A stretch of 64,000 nt of DNA from Brevipalpus yothersi (GCA_003956705.1 QZCP01000229.1:61863-125862); one strand, 5' to 3'; counted from the stretch's first letter, positions 26,217-39,474 are shown. Notes: generated from the letters alone by a model not told the origin. Numbers and translations: made by a program.

Positions 26217-26271
<55 letters not shown>

Positions 26272-26416
26272 AAAGAGAGAACTTTTTATTGGCTCCCATT
26301 TTTGGGAAACAAACTATTATTATTGGGTACCATTTAGTGAGTTCTAATCTTTAACTTTGAGTTCTAACACAAATCATGCCCACTCACTTTCGCCGATTTT
26401 TTTCACACTTCTGAGT

Positions 26417-26470
<54 letters not shown>

Positions 26471-27568
26471 TGCTCCAACACTCATGCATACAAAATATTT
26501 GAATATTTCTTCGTTTGTCCATCTATTTGTAAGTACACTTACTATTCGAGTTTTGTACAGACTCTTCACATTGGCACGTAGCATATATACACGACAAGCC
26601 ATCGTTTGTCAGCGGCTCTCGATCAAGAAGGCTCTCTTATCCTTTTCAATATCGAATTTTGTATACTTTCGATTTTATCGTTCTCTCTTTCTTTTTACTC
26701 CAGTCTTTTCGAATTTTCGAATCGCTCTAGGCCACTTGTGTTATCTTTTTGATGCTTAGATCAGGATTGATCACTGTACTTCTGTTCAGCATTTTTTCTC
26801 TTAATTCACTAGCGTAAGCCAGCCTTGATCCTATGGTAAGAAGTGTTATTGATGCCCAAATACATAGTATTTACCAAGCTCTTTGTTTGCGGCAGATTGA
26901 TTTAAATACACGTATAAAAATGCTATTCCTTCCTTACAAGTTGACTTTGCCTCCAAGGCTTGAAGAAAAATTTGAAAATTTCGATCACTTCTGCTTCTCA
27001 AGAACCGATTATAGCAACTAATAAGCTCAGGTGCTGATGAATAGTTAGCATAAACAGTGATTACGCTTGAGTTACGCTTCTTGAATCAAAAATTGTGAAT
27101 GAATGGAATGAAAAAAAAAGTTTGAACCTCCCGGCTTATGTGTTGCCGCGTTTTATTATTTCCATTGATATATCGGTTTGATTGGATTGGTGGCAACAAT
27201 AATGTTCAATATGAAATTATTCCCTATCAACATTGAACATTATGAATAGGAAAGTATGCAGTCAGTTCTTAGTGTCACACACCAGGAACTCATGTGCCTG
27301 TGTCTGTCTGAGTGTGCATTGTAACTGTTCTGTTAGGAAAGTTACGAAAACCATTGGATAAGGCATTGGGCACATTGGATAAGCCCGCATGCTGATCTTG
27401 ACGCAGGGTGAACATGGCTTACCACAGGGAACTTTAACACACACACATACACCGAGGTTTGCTCAGGAAAAGGGCTGATGACAAACTATCCGCGGGCGTA
27501 ATGATAGGTGGACATGGTGCCTGTAGAGTGTGACAAAATGGTTATTCATTCAGTCAGTTTAGTTAAGT

Positions 27569-27621
<53 letters not shown>

Positions 27622-27810
27622 TATTCATTTTTAGACGAGAGGAAAATCTCTCCCTTTTTAAAGGATAAAAGCGCGAAACAGAGAAGAGAGAGAGAACGCT
27701 TTTGAATTCTTGCTAAAAAGGTAACAAGAGCAAGAGCAGTGAAAAACATTTTTATTAGAGAGAGAAAAAGAAAAATCACATTGTTCACAATTTCTATGGA
27801 TATTTTTTTC

Positions 27811-27865
<55 letters not shown>

Positions 27866-29169
27866 ATATAAGTACATAGAGGGAGAGAGAGAGGAAGATG
27901 AGTGGAAGAGGAAACTGGAGACTACAGTAACTGACGAGAGAGAGACTTGATGGAAGATGAATAAGTTTTGAAGGGAAAAGAATGAACGATTCAAAAATGT
28001 CCACAGTTAAGATTTGTCGGTGCCAAGGTTCGCACTTTTACTATCATCGTATTAGAAGTATGGAATATGAATATGAACATAATAATAAAAAAAGGTAGCA
28101 GAATGATTGGATTTGTGTCATCTTGTCACTTTTTGTGTGCATTTGGCGCTTTTTTTAGCTCGAGACTAAGTTTTTTTGTATGGACAAAGTCCATAGCTCG
28201 AGGTCATTTTTGGGTGATCGACAGAAGCCAAAATTTTCTAGTTATTCTTTATAAATGCTTAGTCAAACTTCATCCCACATGACATCTGTATTTATAGTTA
28301 CTGAATACCTGAGCGAGAATATTCATTCTTAATTTTTTCAACCCAGAGAGAGAGAGAGTTTCACGAAAATTTGTGACATTTAAAGTGATTATCCAAATTT
28401 TTTGACAACTTTTGAACAGCTCTTTTACAACTGTTCAACTCGTTGACTCGATCTATCAGTCAAAGATCATCAGGGAATAGGCAATACTCCTCTCAGATTA
28501 TTTTCTTTATATAAATGTCATTCAAGTAACGTTTACTCCTTTTCTTGGGGCTCATGATTATTGGATTACCTCGTTGCTCAGCCCAAGGATTAAGAAGCTC
28601 TTGTCGATTCACCCTAGAAGTCAATTTTTTCAGTTTCATTGTCGTAGAAATCCTGGAACTCTTGATCTCAGGTATGGAAATTCTCTTACTACGTTAATCT
28701 GATTTGACTTTTTCCAAGTCGATAGAGTTTACTAATCTTTCACTAGTTCGCTGCCAGCGAGTGAAATTTTGAATAAGAATTCATAGTTTTTATTTCCATT
28801 TAAAACTTTTGATTGAAAATTTCTTGGCAATAAGAGCAAAATTCTTATGGAATTTTATTCAGGGAGTGGATTTGAAAAAAGGTATACCTATTGTAGGAGA
28901 GTATCATTATAGGATAGAATACTGATTCCAGCATCCTCAGCGCGTGAGCAAAATATTTTGAAGAGAGAGAGAGAGACCAATTGATGGAGTAAAGTAGAGA
29001 GACACATGATTGGATGAACAAACTCTTATTATTATTATTACTACTACTATCAGCTTCATGAGGTGATCACAATATCATCATCATTTGCTCCATATTACAC
29101 CATCATTCTCCTCTTCTTATCACAATAACACGCTTCTTAGTCGCTTACTTGTGTGTGAGTGTTCATGAT

Positions 29170-29257
<88 letters not shown>

Positions 29258-30386
29258 ATTCATGGTATCAGTAGAATATACAATATAAATATAAGCTCAC
29301 ATTCATCTCCAATCACATCCTTCAGGAATTTTTGCAGCCAGACTTTTTCTTCTTCTACTTTGATGAAGGTGATAAAAATTGTTCTCTCTCACGAATGATG
29401 AAGTGATGCAGTTATTGAATTGCAAAGTTAGTCAGAAATGAAAATGCTTCTCCACCCTTCATGGAAAACTGTGAGTGTCAGAATGCGGTGGGATGATGGA
29501 AGACAAGAAAAATAAATGGATGATTAAATTTGGATCTTCATGAAAAGGTGTGATAAAATGAAATCGATAATGTTGGATAGCATATTTTTCTATGGAATAT
29601 ATATACACACACACACAATAAAGAATCAGACAAAAGGCATCTTCAAGTCACCTTTCATGGTTATATATATACACACACTCGAATGTTAAAAGTGCGAAGA
29701 ATCTTTCTATGATTATGAAGGAACATGATGATGAGAGATGCTGTATTGTGCACACAAGATATCAGCTTTCAAGATGACAAAGAAAGTTAAGAGGAGAGAG
29801 AGAAAATCATTGTCCTTTATGGAAGAGCCACAGTTTTTTCGATTCAAGATTCCCATAGAGTTACCTCAGTGATTCTTATTACTTATTGTATTCAGCAGAA
29901 GAGAATGGATTCTGTTCCTCAGAATCAGATGAAGGAGAGATCCAGATAGTATAGGAAGAATAATAGAAGGAGGAGATGAAAGCTATGATTGCCCACCCAT
30001 CAGATTTTCTTTGATCTGAATTTGCAGTTTTCTCAGCAGAATTCAAACTCTGTGGACTATGATCTCCTTGTGAAACACTTCCCAATAGCTTTTGATCCTA
30101 TTTATTTTAGAGTGATAAATTGACTCTTGATAATGTGGGGAGTGTCAATTCGGAGAATTTAGAGAGGACGAAAAATTTGTGCAATCAAATTGAGAGGCTC
30201 TGGAATTTTGAGCATTCCCAGCATCCACCATTTGATGTGTGTTCAGTTTCTAGTCATCAACACACATTCACTGAGCAAAGACTTACAGTTAAGCTATAGC
30301 ATAAAATATTTATTGTCAATTTCATAAGTATCATGCTTATCATTTCCAACAATGATCGAAAATTGTGAATTATATTCATTTCGAGG

Positions 30387-30457
<71 letters not shown>

Positions 30458-33400
30458 TCATGGGAAAGAAGCTCAATTTTCAATTAAAGCCTGTAGAAAG
30501 AGAAGCATACAAACAGACTTCATATGCGACGTTTATGTGTGAGAAGTTGGCACTCTATTTATTTTATTCGCTAGTAATAATAATGACAATAATAGCGATC
30601 CAAAGAATTCGAAGAATTTTAAGCAATTTTGATGATTCATTTCATTAATCATATCAGTAACTATATATACATATTGATATTGAGCGGGAAAAATCGATTA
30701 TGAGCCGAAGTAATAACGGTAAACTATGTGAGTAAACTTTGCCGAGAAAGAAGATAGATATTTTCATTCACAATGTTAACCATGCATAGTTTACTTTCCT
30801 CCTTGACCATGGCCATTTAGTGTGTTTGACCAACAAAAGGGTCAACGTTGACCACACACATAGTCACAGTTGAGGGAAAAGAAGAATGGAAGAGAGAGAG
30901 AGAAACTAATGGAAACAGAGTTTATAATCTACGATCTAAGCTAGACAATCAAATCAATTGACCAAGTATCATACTGTTCAGCATATGGAGTCATAATGTG
31001 CCTCTCTTGTGGCTAATTTATGCTCAACACAAGGACAATCCTTGGTCGTGTGTCCCAGTCACTTGAATCGGAAATTATTTAGCTTCCGAGTATCGAGGTT
31101 TTGACAAGCATCTCGAATTGTCCAATTCTCACTGTATATACGTGTGTGTATGTGTGTGTAGATCCGAATAAGTGGTAAGAGTGGCTCGTTTTCTTCTACT
31201 ATTAAGCTTGATTGTCACTGTGTATGGGTCTGTGTTTCTCTTTTTTTTGGATAGTCTTTACAGAAAAAGGAGCTGCATTTGACATCAACTACATAGTTTC
31301 AATTTTATCTTTGTGTTCGAGACAGAAGTATCACAAAAGAAGTGGCCTGCGAGAGAGAACAAGGCACATCAGGCACAGAGAGGATTTAATTTCACATTCT
31401 CAGCTCGTACATTGATCTGGGATCTGAGATTGTGGATGTTGCCAAAATGTATTGAATTGTGGGAATAGTATTTTGAAACTTGCACACTTGAGAATCTTTC
31501 CTCCACTACTAACTTTAGCCCTAAAAGTGTATCTATTGAGAAATTCTCTCAAATTCTCGGCATGATAAAAATTACTTCTCTTCTACCAACTAAAATTGAG
31601 CTCGGACCTGAAATCCAAGTCAAATTAATTGGCCCTAAATTGGCCAAAGTTTAACACATGCTGATCCTTTGAACATATGTGCCAACTGTTTATTCTGAAT
31701 ATTATTGTAAAAATTGAGTTATTATTCCCATACCTATGCTGGACCATCTATATCGGTGGTCCTCAAAAATTGTCAGGGAACTATGTTGTTAAACCCTTGC
31801 CATTGAATAGAACTTTTTCTTGCGCATCTCCTGCCCATTGAGATAGCTATTCAAATTTTGTCAAGAGTGGACTCAGTGATCTGTAGAATATTACTCATAA
31901 TGCGAATAGAAATATTGACCACAAACAATATCAACCCATGTACCTTACATTAACCGTACAATGACCATAGTCTCTTTATTGGATGCTTGTTTTCATGTGG
32001 AACTTTTTTTCTTTCCCTTTCTGTCTCTCTTTCTCCTTCTCTACTTTGCACACACACACACATTTTCCTATCTCAGATTGGCAAGTCTCAAAGAGACCCA
32101 AACTTTTCAATTCTCTGGATCAAATGAGCCACGAAGATGATTCAGGTGATGAAACTGATCCAGAGCCAGGAAGTGAATCGGATGATCAAGCGTTGCTCAG
32201 TGAAGCTGAGAGTCAATGTAAGGTGGCCACAACAAATGGATCCAATACGGTGGCCATTGAAAGATCTCAATCACCATTATATTCTGATATTCCATCGAAA
32301 AATCAATCAAAACAACCTCTTCATGAGCCAAAGAATAACACTAATCATCATCATTCGAATAGTGGCGGTGAAGCGGAAGAGGAAGTAGATGAAGAGGAAG
32401 AGGAAGATGAAGAGATTTCAAAAAGACCTAAAAGGTCTACATTAGAAATATTGAGTGAACTTTTTCCTCGACAAAAACAGTCAACATTGAAAAGTATTCT
32501 TGAATGTTGTAATGGAGATGAAGTGACCGCAATTCGAAAACTATTGGCAAGCCAAGCATCGGAAGCATTATCGTATGCCGGTGATCCCATTTTACGTCAT
32601 CATGAGGTATCAAGTATTCCTAATAGTAGTAATATAAACAACAATGGTAACATCATCCAGAACAATGTCAATAATAACAATAATCACAATATTAATAACA
32701 ATAATGAAGTATCAAAATCACCTTCCATATTCTCTGTAAGCTCTCTCAATTCCCCCAAAGATTTGACCACAACATCCAATCGTTTGGACGGCTCACCAAT
32801 AGGAGGAGGAGGAGGAGAATCGAAAATAGGATCACCTGAACATCATCACACCCAACAGCATTCCCATCATCATCACCAACATCATCAACACCATCATTCC
32901 GTATCAAGCCAATTACCTCCCGTAAATCAACTCACCCAACCATACTTGGAACTTATGCAACCATCGATAACTGCTGATATTGATCGCAATCTGCTGCCAC
33001 CACTACTGTCGGCCACCGCTTTAAGGGACATCCAAGCACATCGTGGACAATCTACAGTGGCCACAACCACTGCGGTCACCACTGATTCACCGTCAAGTCA
33101 TCTTCATCTACCTCAATTTCATTCATCATTGGGATCATTTCAAAGAGGTCTATTGGGCATGGGTTCACCGTATGCCAGCTTATTTCCAGGATTTTCATCG
33201 GCTGCTGCGGCCGCTGCTGTGACTGCGGCCAATTTTGGCGGTCTTCTGCAGGGTTCCAATGAATCCATGATCACTCGGGATTCCCTGAACGATGTGTATA
33301 GACGTAGTGGTTTGAATAGACTTCCCCATGAAATGCTCTCATCACTGTCGACATTCTCAAATTCTAAGAAAATATCACCAAATTCTTCATCATCATCTTC

Positions 33401-33551
33401 CAATCGTAATGATTGGTATGTAGAGGGTGGTAAAATGATCTCAAATAATTCTCCGACAACCATCGAAACATCAACCACCAATTCATCATCTCCATCACCT
33501 TCTAATGCCAAAGATAGCCAGCGACAAGGACGTGATCTTAAACGTGGCTAA
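23786..33551 (+). CDS. DMRT transcription factor with DM and DMA domains (DMRTA/dmrt99B type)
   Basis: A nuclear DNA-binding protein of the doublesex/mab-3 family. DMRTA/dmrt99B members act in neural and gonadal development. Exons 23786-23986, 24399-24629, 24806-25013 and 32077-33551 join in phases 0, 0 and 1 to 704 aa. An in-frame stop lies 30 bases before the ATG. The DM zinc module spans about residues 50-97: KCARCRNHG at the end of exon 1, then HKRYC, KDCACPKC and the recognition helix ([20 protein letters not shown]) in exon 2. It is nearly canonical. The LSMLYG segment after it is also DMRTA-like. Exon 4 holds the CUE-like DMA domain at about residues 333-372 (TLEILSELFPRQKQ, then CNGDEVTAIRKLL), which marks the DMRTA/DMRT3 subfamily. 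An acidic EEE/DEEEE run precedes it; Asn, His and Ala runs follow. The last intron is 7.06 kb and could carry enhancers or alternative exons. Confidence 0.92.
24115..24192. repeat. (CT)n/(TTTC)n tract in DMRT intron 1
   Basis: A CT array (about 24125-24170) passes into TTTC units. It lies in the first DMRT intron, where it is transcribed as a polypyrimidine tract well before the real acceptor at 24398. Confidence 0.96.
26099..26146. repeat. (CT)n microsatellite
   Basis: About 24 CT units in DMRT intron 3. It pairs in inverted orientation with the AG array 76 bases downstream. Confidence 0.97.
26223..26267. repeat. (AG)n microsatellite
   Basis: About 22 AG units between two CT arrays, so it could fold against either one in the DMRT pre-mRNA. 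Confidence 0.97.
26419..26467. repeat. (CT)n microsatellite
   Basis: About 24 CT units, the third array of a CT/AG/CT group within 370 bases. Confidence 0.97.
27199..27243. repeat. 12-base inverted repeat with 21-base loop
   Basis: The left arm ATAATGTTCAAT at 27199-27210 is the exact reverse complement of the right arm ATTGAACATTAT at 27232-27243. It lies in DMRT intron 3. The stem is too short for a typical microRNA precursor. It could be a protein-binding site or chance. Confidence 0.9.
27570..27616. repeat. (AG)n microsatellite
   Basis: About 23 AG units in DMRT intron 3. Confidence 0.97.
27814..27865. repeat. (AG)n microsatellite, interrupted once
   Basis: AG units with one AAAG interruption near 27851. 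More short AG runs continue to about 27895. Confidence 0.95.
29173..29257. repeat. (AG)n microsatellite with AAAG interruptions
   Basis: The array is about 85 bases long with two AAAG interruptions near its right end. It is one of the longest in the window. Confidence 0.96.
30390..30453. repeat. (AG)n microsatellite
   Basis: About 32 pure AG units in DMRT intron 3. Confidence 0.97.
30803..30853. promoter_or_regulatory. Cluster of TTGACC/GGTCAA half-sites
   Basis: TTGACC occurs at 30803-30808 and 30826-30831. A 14-base perfect palindrome at 30840-30853 is made of GGTCAA and TTGACC around a central CG. That gives four half-sites within 51 bases. TGACC/GGTCA is the core half-site of nuclear-receptor elements. 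The function is inferred from the motif and from its place in the large DMRT intron. Confidence 0.35.
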
Positions 33552-35525
33552 AGTGGAAGATTTTCATTTGATTGGTACAATTTTTCTTCTCCCTTCTAAT
33601 CTACGAAAATATTCACGCACAAAAATGTTCAATTTCATTCGCTAAACATTCCATTTTGCATTAGATTAATGGAAAAAAAATTATGCCCAATCTATCATTC
33701 ATTTTGATTGTCCCAAAACATGATGCAGTGTAAATAGTGATTAGATGATTAAAATTATTATTTAACATGTCAATTATGCTTGACTCTGTGCCTTCTGGAC
33801 ACTTTATGCTGGATCCAGCATACTGTCACCTCTTTACACAAGAACAAGATTTAGATGTCTCATGAATCTATAGAATTTATTCAAATGCCTCCATGCTAGT
33901 AGTCCAAGAAGTTTCCTTTTAGCTTCTCTCTCTCTTTCTTTCTTTCTTTTCTTTTTTCCTTTGAACATGCCTCCAGAACACACTTGCAAATGTTCGATAA
34001 AAGGATGTCCATTGGAGCGATAAACTTTTACTACAACGAAAAGTTCAGTGAAGAGAGATAATGTTTCTATTCATCGAGTTCTTGGATAGAATCATGCGAG
34101 CTTCACTCTCTTGCCCTCCTTTTTTTCGGGGGTCCTTCTATCTGGTTAGGCTTACAAGTCCATAAGAACCGTTTAACTCGCTCACTTTGGCATCACACAA
34201 TGGCTAATCTCATTATGGGACATGTTTTCATCGCGCTCCACATGCAGTGAACATCAATGGCCAATCATCCTATTTTGAGGTCATGTTTGCGGGAAAAATT
34301 TGTGTGCTTGCCTCCAAGGCAATATACACATCGTATGCACATGTTATATACTTGTATATAGTCACAGTATTGTGACCATTGTGTAACAAAAAAATTTCCT
34401 ACAGTCGCATCTTTGGATCATCTTCCATTCTCATGGGCAATTCTTCTCGTATCATGGTTAACACCATATAGCCTACAAAAGGATCATGTTAGTGATCTCT
34501 ATGAACTCATAACAGATTGACAATGTTTTGAATCCAATTGAGATATACTCACTCGATCCTCAAGCTTGTTTTTCAAAATTCTTAGCTTTGATTCATCTTG
34601 ATAACAGATCACTATGTAGCACTATATGTCTGTGATAGAATATGCAAAACAGCGTGCTGATGAAGTACAGAGAGAGAGAGATTAAAACGAAACAGATTAA
34701 ATATAGTAGGACGTGCGTTATAGGACTTTGGAGTGCTTTTTTGAGCACTTTCAAGTAAGCGATGCCCCGGAGCACTCGGTCGCAATGGCCTCAGGTATTC
34801 TTTTTCGTCTTCCTTTTTTTACAAATTTTTACTGGGCCCTTCTTACTATAGCCATGGTCTCTCTCTCTCTCTCTTGTTTCTCACAAGCCTTTTCAGGCCA
34901 CTTCAAGCTCATGTAAGTGGAAAGGAACGTCCGAATGGCCATATGAGTATTCAAAAATATTAAGGCTTTCAGAGTAGCCGACACACACAGCCATAGTACA
35001 TGTATATTGAAAACATTTTTACAAATGTTTATTAAATGGATTTCACAAAGATTTCAGAAATTTCTCAGTGATTCTCGATCAACCGAAAACGTTTCAAAAT
35101 CATCCAAGTGCATCAGTTTCCATGTTTTTGAAGGTGAAATACTGTCTTGTCAAAACGTTGTGGATGAGTTTCAAAAATTGAATTCAAATAATGTCGAGAT
35201 TTTCCCAAATTGTTTCTTTCCACTTTCTTTCCCTAGTTCAATCTTTGAAAGATATAGGAACACATGAATAAATGGAATCTCAACGATAATATGAAGAATA
35301 CGCTATCAATATAAGTGAGCTCTTGATCAGAATAAAGTTCTTTTTCCAGAACACTCAAGTGGTACAGAGTGTATATTCTGAAGAGGAAGGCGTGAGAATG
35401 TTTCATGAAGTGGCAGATCGAATAGAATGAATAGGACAGAGAGAGGAAAAAGAAGTACAGAAAAGGCTGAAAAACGACTAGAAAAGTGGGCGAACAAAAA
35501 AATTTGAATTGTTTTCGTTTAAAAT

Positions 35526-35526
<1 letters not shown>

Positions 35527-35573
<47 letters not shown>
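35527..35573. repeat. (CT)n microsatellite
   Basis: About 23 CT units between DMRT and the MARCH-type gene. Confidence 0.97.
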
Positions 35574-35576
<3 letters not shown>

Positions 35577-37133
35577 CTCTTTTATTCATTCATAAAATAC
35601 AAGAGGAAATGTGGCTACAAATCAAATACACTAGATAATATGTTACCAAGTTCCCGCTTGTTGACCATTCTGAAGACTGATGGTGTCACCCGCTGACCTG
35701 AAGATCGGAATATGAACAATGTGGGTCATCATATTTGTTCAACATTTCCATTATGTGTATTCTCTCTCAAGATAAATAATTTTTATAAAGCAAGTAGGCT
35801 TGGTCCGAAGGTCGACGGATGAAAAGTATTCCCTGAATTGCCACATTCCTTTGTTGTCCATCAGTCTCTTGAGGCCAAGAAGACCTTACTTCGTTTACTA
35901 CAATTGCCAGTCTTACAAATCAAGGATGTGATTTTGTAGACAATTTAGATTGGCCCAGCAACTGGAGGATCTACTGGACCGGCAGTCAACATTCGAGGCT
36001 CCTATTCTAGCAGAAGATCTCAATGAATTCTTTTTGGTTTCCCAGATTTACTATTTGGTTGTGAACTTTATCAACCATATCTATATATTCGTTGAATTTC
36101 GGGGGATGGAAAAAATTTCGTTTGAACAAGTATATGGGAGTATATGAGTTTTCATCTAGTGAAGGAATCTTGTGTGCTAAAGTATGCGATCGAAGAGAAT
36201 AAGAAAGTATTCTCTAGAATGCAGAGTGTGTCCAAAAATGAGTATTTTTTATGAGCAAATAAGATCGTATGCGTTTGGCAATGGTCATAATTCAAAAGCA
36301 TCTAGAAAAATGGAAAAGAATAGTCTTATACGCTATTGTCAGCAATGGTTAGGTATATATATAAGTTGAAAGAGGATGGCTAAAATTGAGTGAGAATAAT
36401 ATGTTATTGCATCTTCTCCATTTATCATTCTCACTTACTCATCGTTTCCAGAATCCATGATGATTGTGTATTCTATTCGTTTTCAGTTATTCACCTTATT
36501 CTTCATGGTCTATTCTGCTGCACTTATTTTTTCTGTCTCTCTCTTTCTTGCTCCAAAAGTAAGTAAAAAAAAGAGAGACTGAGAGCCATTGGCGAAACAT
36601 TCCTCTTATACTGCCTCCTTGACATTCTGAACCGCCCAAAAGATATTGGCCAAAATCATGAAGAATAGATAGATAGACACTGAAAGATATAGAATACCAA
36701 TGGTATGAATTGCTTCTTACTTAATGTTATTCAATCGGAAGAATAGCCTGAAAAAAAGGAACGAATAAAAACCACCAGATGAGATAGAAGATTCAAGTTG
36801 AAGAATATATTCTTGGATATACATTATCACTGATGATCATGACCATATTCACTTTCATTCTGCATCTTTCGGTTAACGATTTGCAAGCAATATCTGGTCC
36901 AAAGTAGTCCTTCCGATTTTGTGGCTACTTTTTCACACACATACACATACTTGCAGGCTTTCGATTTACATACTCTCTGGCCTGCCGAAAAATTTTCCCG
37001 CCTCTTTCAGGCTGTGTGAAATCAGCCCAACCTTTATGGTCCGCTCAAATAGACCCACGCGACAACATTAAGGCCATCACACAGTGACAAACTAGATATA
37101 TTCAAATGGATCCTCTCTGCGTTTGACACACAA

Positions 37134-37138
<5 letters not shown>

Positions 37139-37206
<68 letters not shown>
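37139..37206. repeat. (AG)n microsatellite
   Basis: About 34 AG units, the first of an AG/CT/AG triplet within 610 bases. Confidence 0.97.
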
Positions 37207-37211
<5 letters not shown>

Positions 37212-37452
37212 GCGTATCCAATTGTATTGTGTGTAAACACACTCGCTTTCACATGGCTTGATGAGCATTCCAGTAACTAGAATTTTTCATACATCTTATA
37301 TATACGTGTGTGGGTCTAGTTATTATATTGATGCCTCTTATATCAATACTTTGCCTTCTCTCTCTCCCTTCCAATTGAAAGAAGAAAAAAGTGATTAACT
37401 TTGGATTGATAGCTTTTGTCAACCATAATCTGGAATGGTATTTCACAGATCG

Positions 37453-37454
<2 letters not shown>

Positions 37455-37525
<71 letters not shown>
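37455..37525. repeat. (CT)n microsatellite
   Basis: About 35 CT units, flanked on both sides by AG arrays (37139 and 37705), so two alternative long stems are possible. Confidence 0.97.
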
Positions 37526-37527
<2 letters not shown>

Positions 37528-37703
37528 ATTGACAGACTTTCAATGACACATTCTTATGTCAAAATTTTCACAATTCTACTTCATCACAGTGCATCTCGCA
37601 AGAATGGTTGCCTTTTGAAACGGGAAATGATTGATTTAGCAAACAATTGCCGGATAAACTTCACACTTGTGTTCCATACTTTCAAAAGCTCATTGTGGGA
37701 GTT

Positions 37704-37704
<1 letters not shown>

Positions 37705-37746
<42 letters not shown>
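37705..37746. repeat. (AG)n microsatellite
   Basis: About 21 AG units, the third member of the AG/CT/AG triplet. Confidence 0.97.
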
Positions 37747-37750
<4 letters not shown>

Positions 37751-38958
37751 ATGGATGGCTGATATTATGGGTGACAATTGAGATTTTTCATGTTTCTGAT
37801 GATGATTTCCACCTTAATGCAGATTAGAATCCATGGAATACGATTAATTTATCTATTCATTATATTGTAAAGCAAGATCTGCATGTTGTAATGAGTTTTA
37901 TTGTTTTACCTGATTAGAAATCAACTTATTTTTCACATTACTGGGAAATATATTGTATAAATTGTTGATACGGTTGGAAAAAGATAATTCGAATTCTTTG
38001 TGGCGTCAAGATCAGTCGCATCTTTCACATTAGCACATGAATTGGTGTATTCCTTTGGACCAATGATTCCATACATTTACAGTGGATGAGTTTCAAAGAT
38101 AAATTCTGTGGCTTTATTCAATTCGGGATCGAGTATTCATAATAATAATAATTCTTTTATATCCTCTTCTGACGAGTTTTCATGTCAAATTCAGTCAATT
38201 TGGAATGAGAGAAAGTTAAATTATCACACATTTCTTCTGATGAACAATATTTTCATCCAATATAATTATTTACACACTACTTTGTTCGCAAACATTTTTC
38301 CCTATCCAGAACGAAGTCTTATTCATTTATGTAAAAATCAGGGTGCTAAATGAAAATCTGAAAGTAAGCAAATGAATAGATGACATAAGAATTGCCGAAA
38401 ATTTTAGGATTTTAGGGGATTCCTGGAATAAGAATCGTTTTATCCTCAAAGAATCGCAATCCAGGTTATTCTCGAAGACGCAACACAAGGAAATCGAGCA
38501 TGTCTACTATGTCCTATAAAACTTTCGATCTTTTTTTGTGCCTACATTCCTGTGTTGTACTGTAATGGAGTGAAAGTTGCTAAAAATATTACATCAAAGT
38601 GGCCAGAAATAGGAACCAAAAAAGTGGACCTAAAATGGAAAAAAAACCTCAAAATTCAAAGAAAATGTAGAATTATTCAAGAAGAAGAAGAGAGAAGAAA
38701 AAATCATGTTTAAGAGAACATTAGGTACATATTGTCACAATTCATTTTGTCTCGAGGTGTTGAAGGGTATATAAATGAGACTTTACAAACCAATATTTGC
38801 GTAAGTGGAACAAGAAATAATAATGGGTATATGTATTATGCATATAAAGGAATTGTTCTCAAAAGAATCACTTTGAGGCCCATTGAGTGGATGAGAAAAG
38901 TGTGTATGGTAGTGATCACTTTTGCTGATCACACTCGTCCGTTTGGCCCACTAAAAAT

Positions 38959-38960
<2 letters not shown>

Positions 38961-39042
<82 letters not shown>

Positions 39043-39048
39043 TCTCTA
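38961..39048. repeat. (CT)n microsatellite with CTTT end
   Basis: About 76 bases of pure CT, then CTTTCT variants. It is one of the longest arrays in the window. Confidence 0.96.
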
Positions 39049-39467
39049 CCTCTATTCATGGTGGCCGCTAATGGAAGCAATATCGTGGAAAATAATCTAA
39101 ACACTTTGTAGAACGGACTCAAGCTAGTGTGAAAGTATATATATAAATACATATGAGTGTGAATTTATACACATACAAGCTTTCGGACACTTTGAACATT
39201 TTTTTCCAGCTCAACTGTCTCTCCGACCACAGTTTCGCTTGCTCATATGCACACACGTCTATTGGCTTCGAATTCACATTCTGGCCCATTCGATTCTCGC
39301 CTTACAATAGTGTGAGGGGCTTTCAGGGAGTGAGAGAGAGAGGAATTGAATGATTTTGCCTTCCTCTTGTGGAAAATATAACGTATTTATGCTATTATAG
39401 TTGCCCCCTATTTATGAATAGAGTTTATTTTATCTAATATAATTGAAGCCAACAATAGATCAAACTT

Positions 39468-39474
<7 letters not shown>

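Larger units (their letters stand above)
25014..32076 (+). other. Large third intron of the DMRT gene
   Basis: The donor GTAAGA follows a phase-1 exon end, and the acceptor CTATCTCAG begins exon 4 in the same phase. No nested gene was recognised. The intron holds seven AG/CT arrays, a 12-base inverted repeat at 27199-27243, ATT/ACT triplet runs near 29026-29052, and a cluster of TTGACC/GGTCAA half-sites at 30803-30853. Confidence 0.8.

Noticed and set aside
31983..32076. N-terminal 31 codons of the long frame over DMRT exon 4
   Set aside because: This part lies in the intron. A clear CTATCTCAG acceptor at 32076 and a phase-1 match to exon 3 show the exon starts at 32077.
34404..34630. Splice-bordered open segments on both strands between DMRT and the MARCH-type gene
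   Set aside because: Plus and minus strands give equally good short frames in the same place and the minus-strand phases do not join, so they are most likely chance.
35956..36060. Open segment beginning QQLEDLLDRQ, somewhat GC-richer than its surroundings
   Set aside because: It resembles coding sequence and briefly suggested a retroelement remnant, but no reverse transcriptase or gag motif could be identified.
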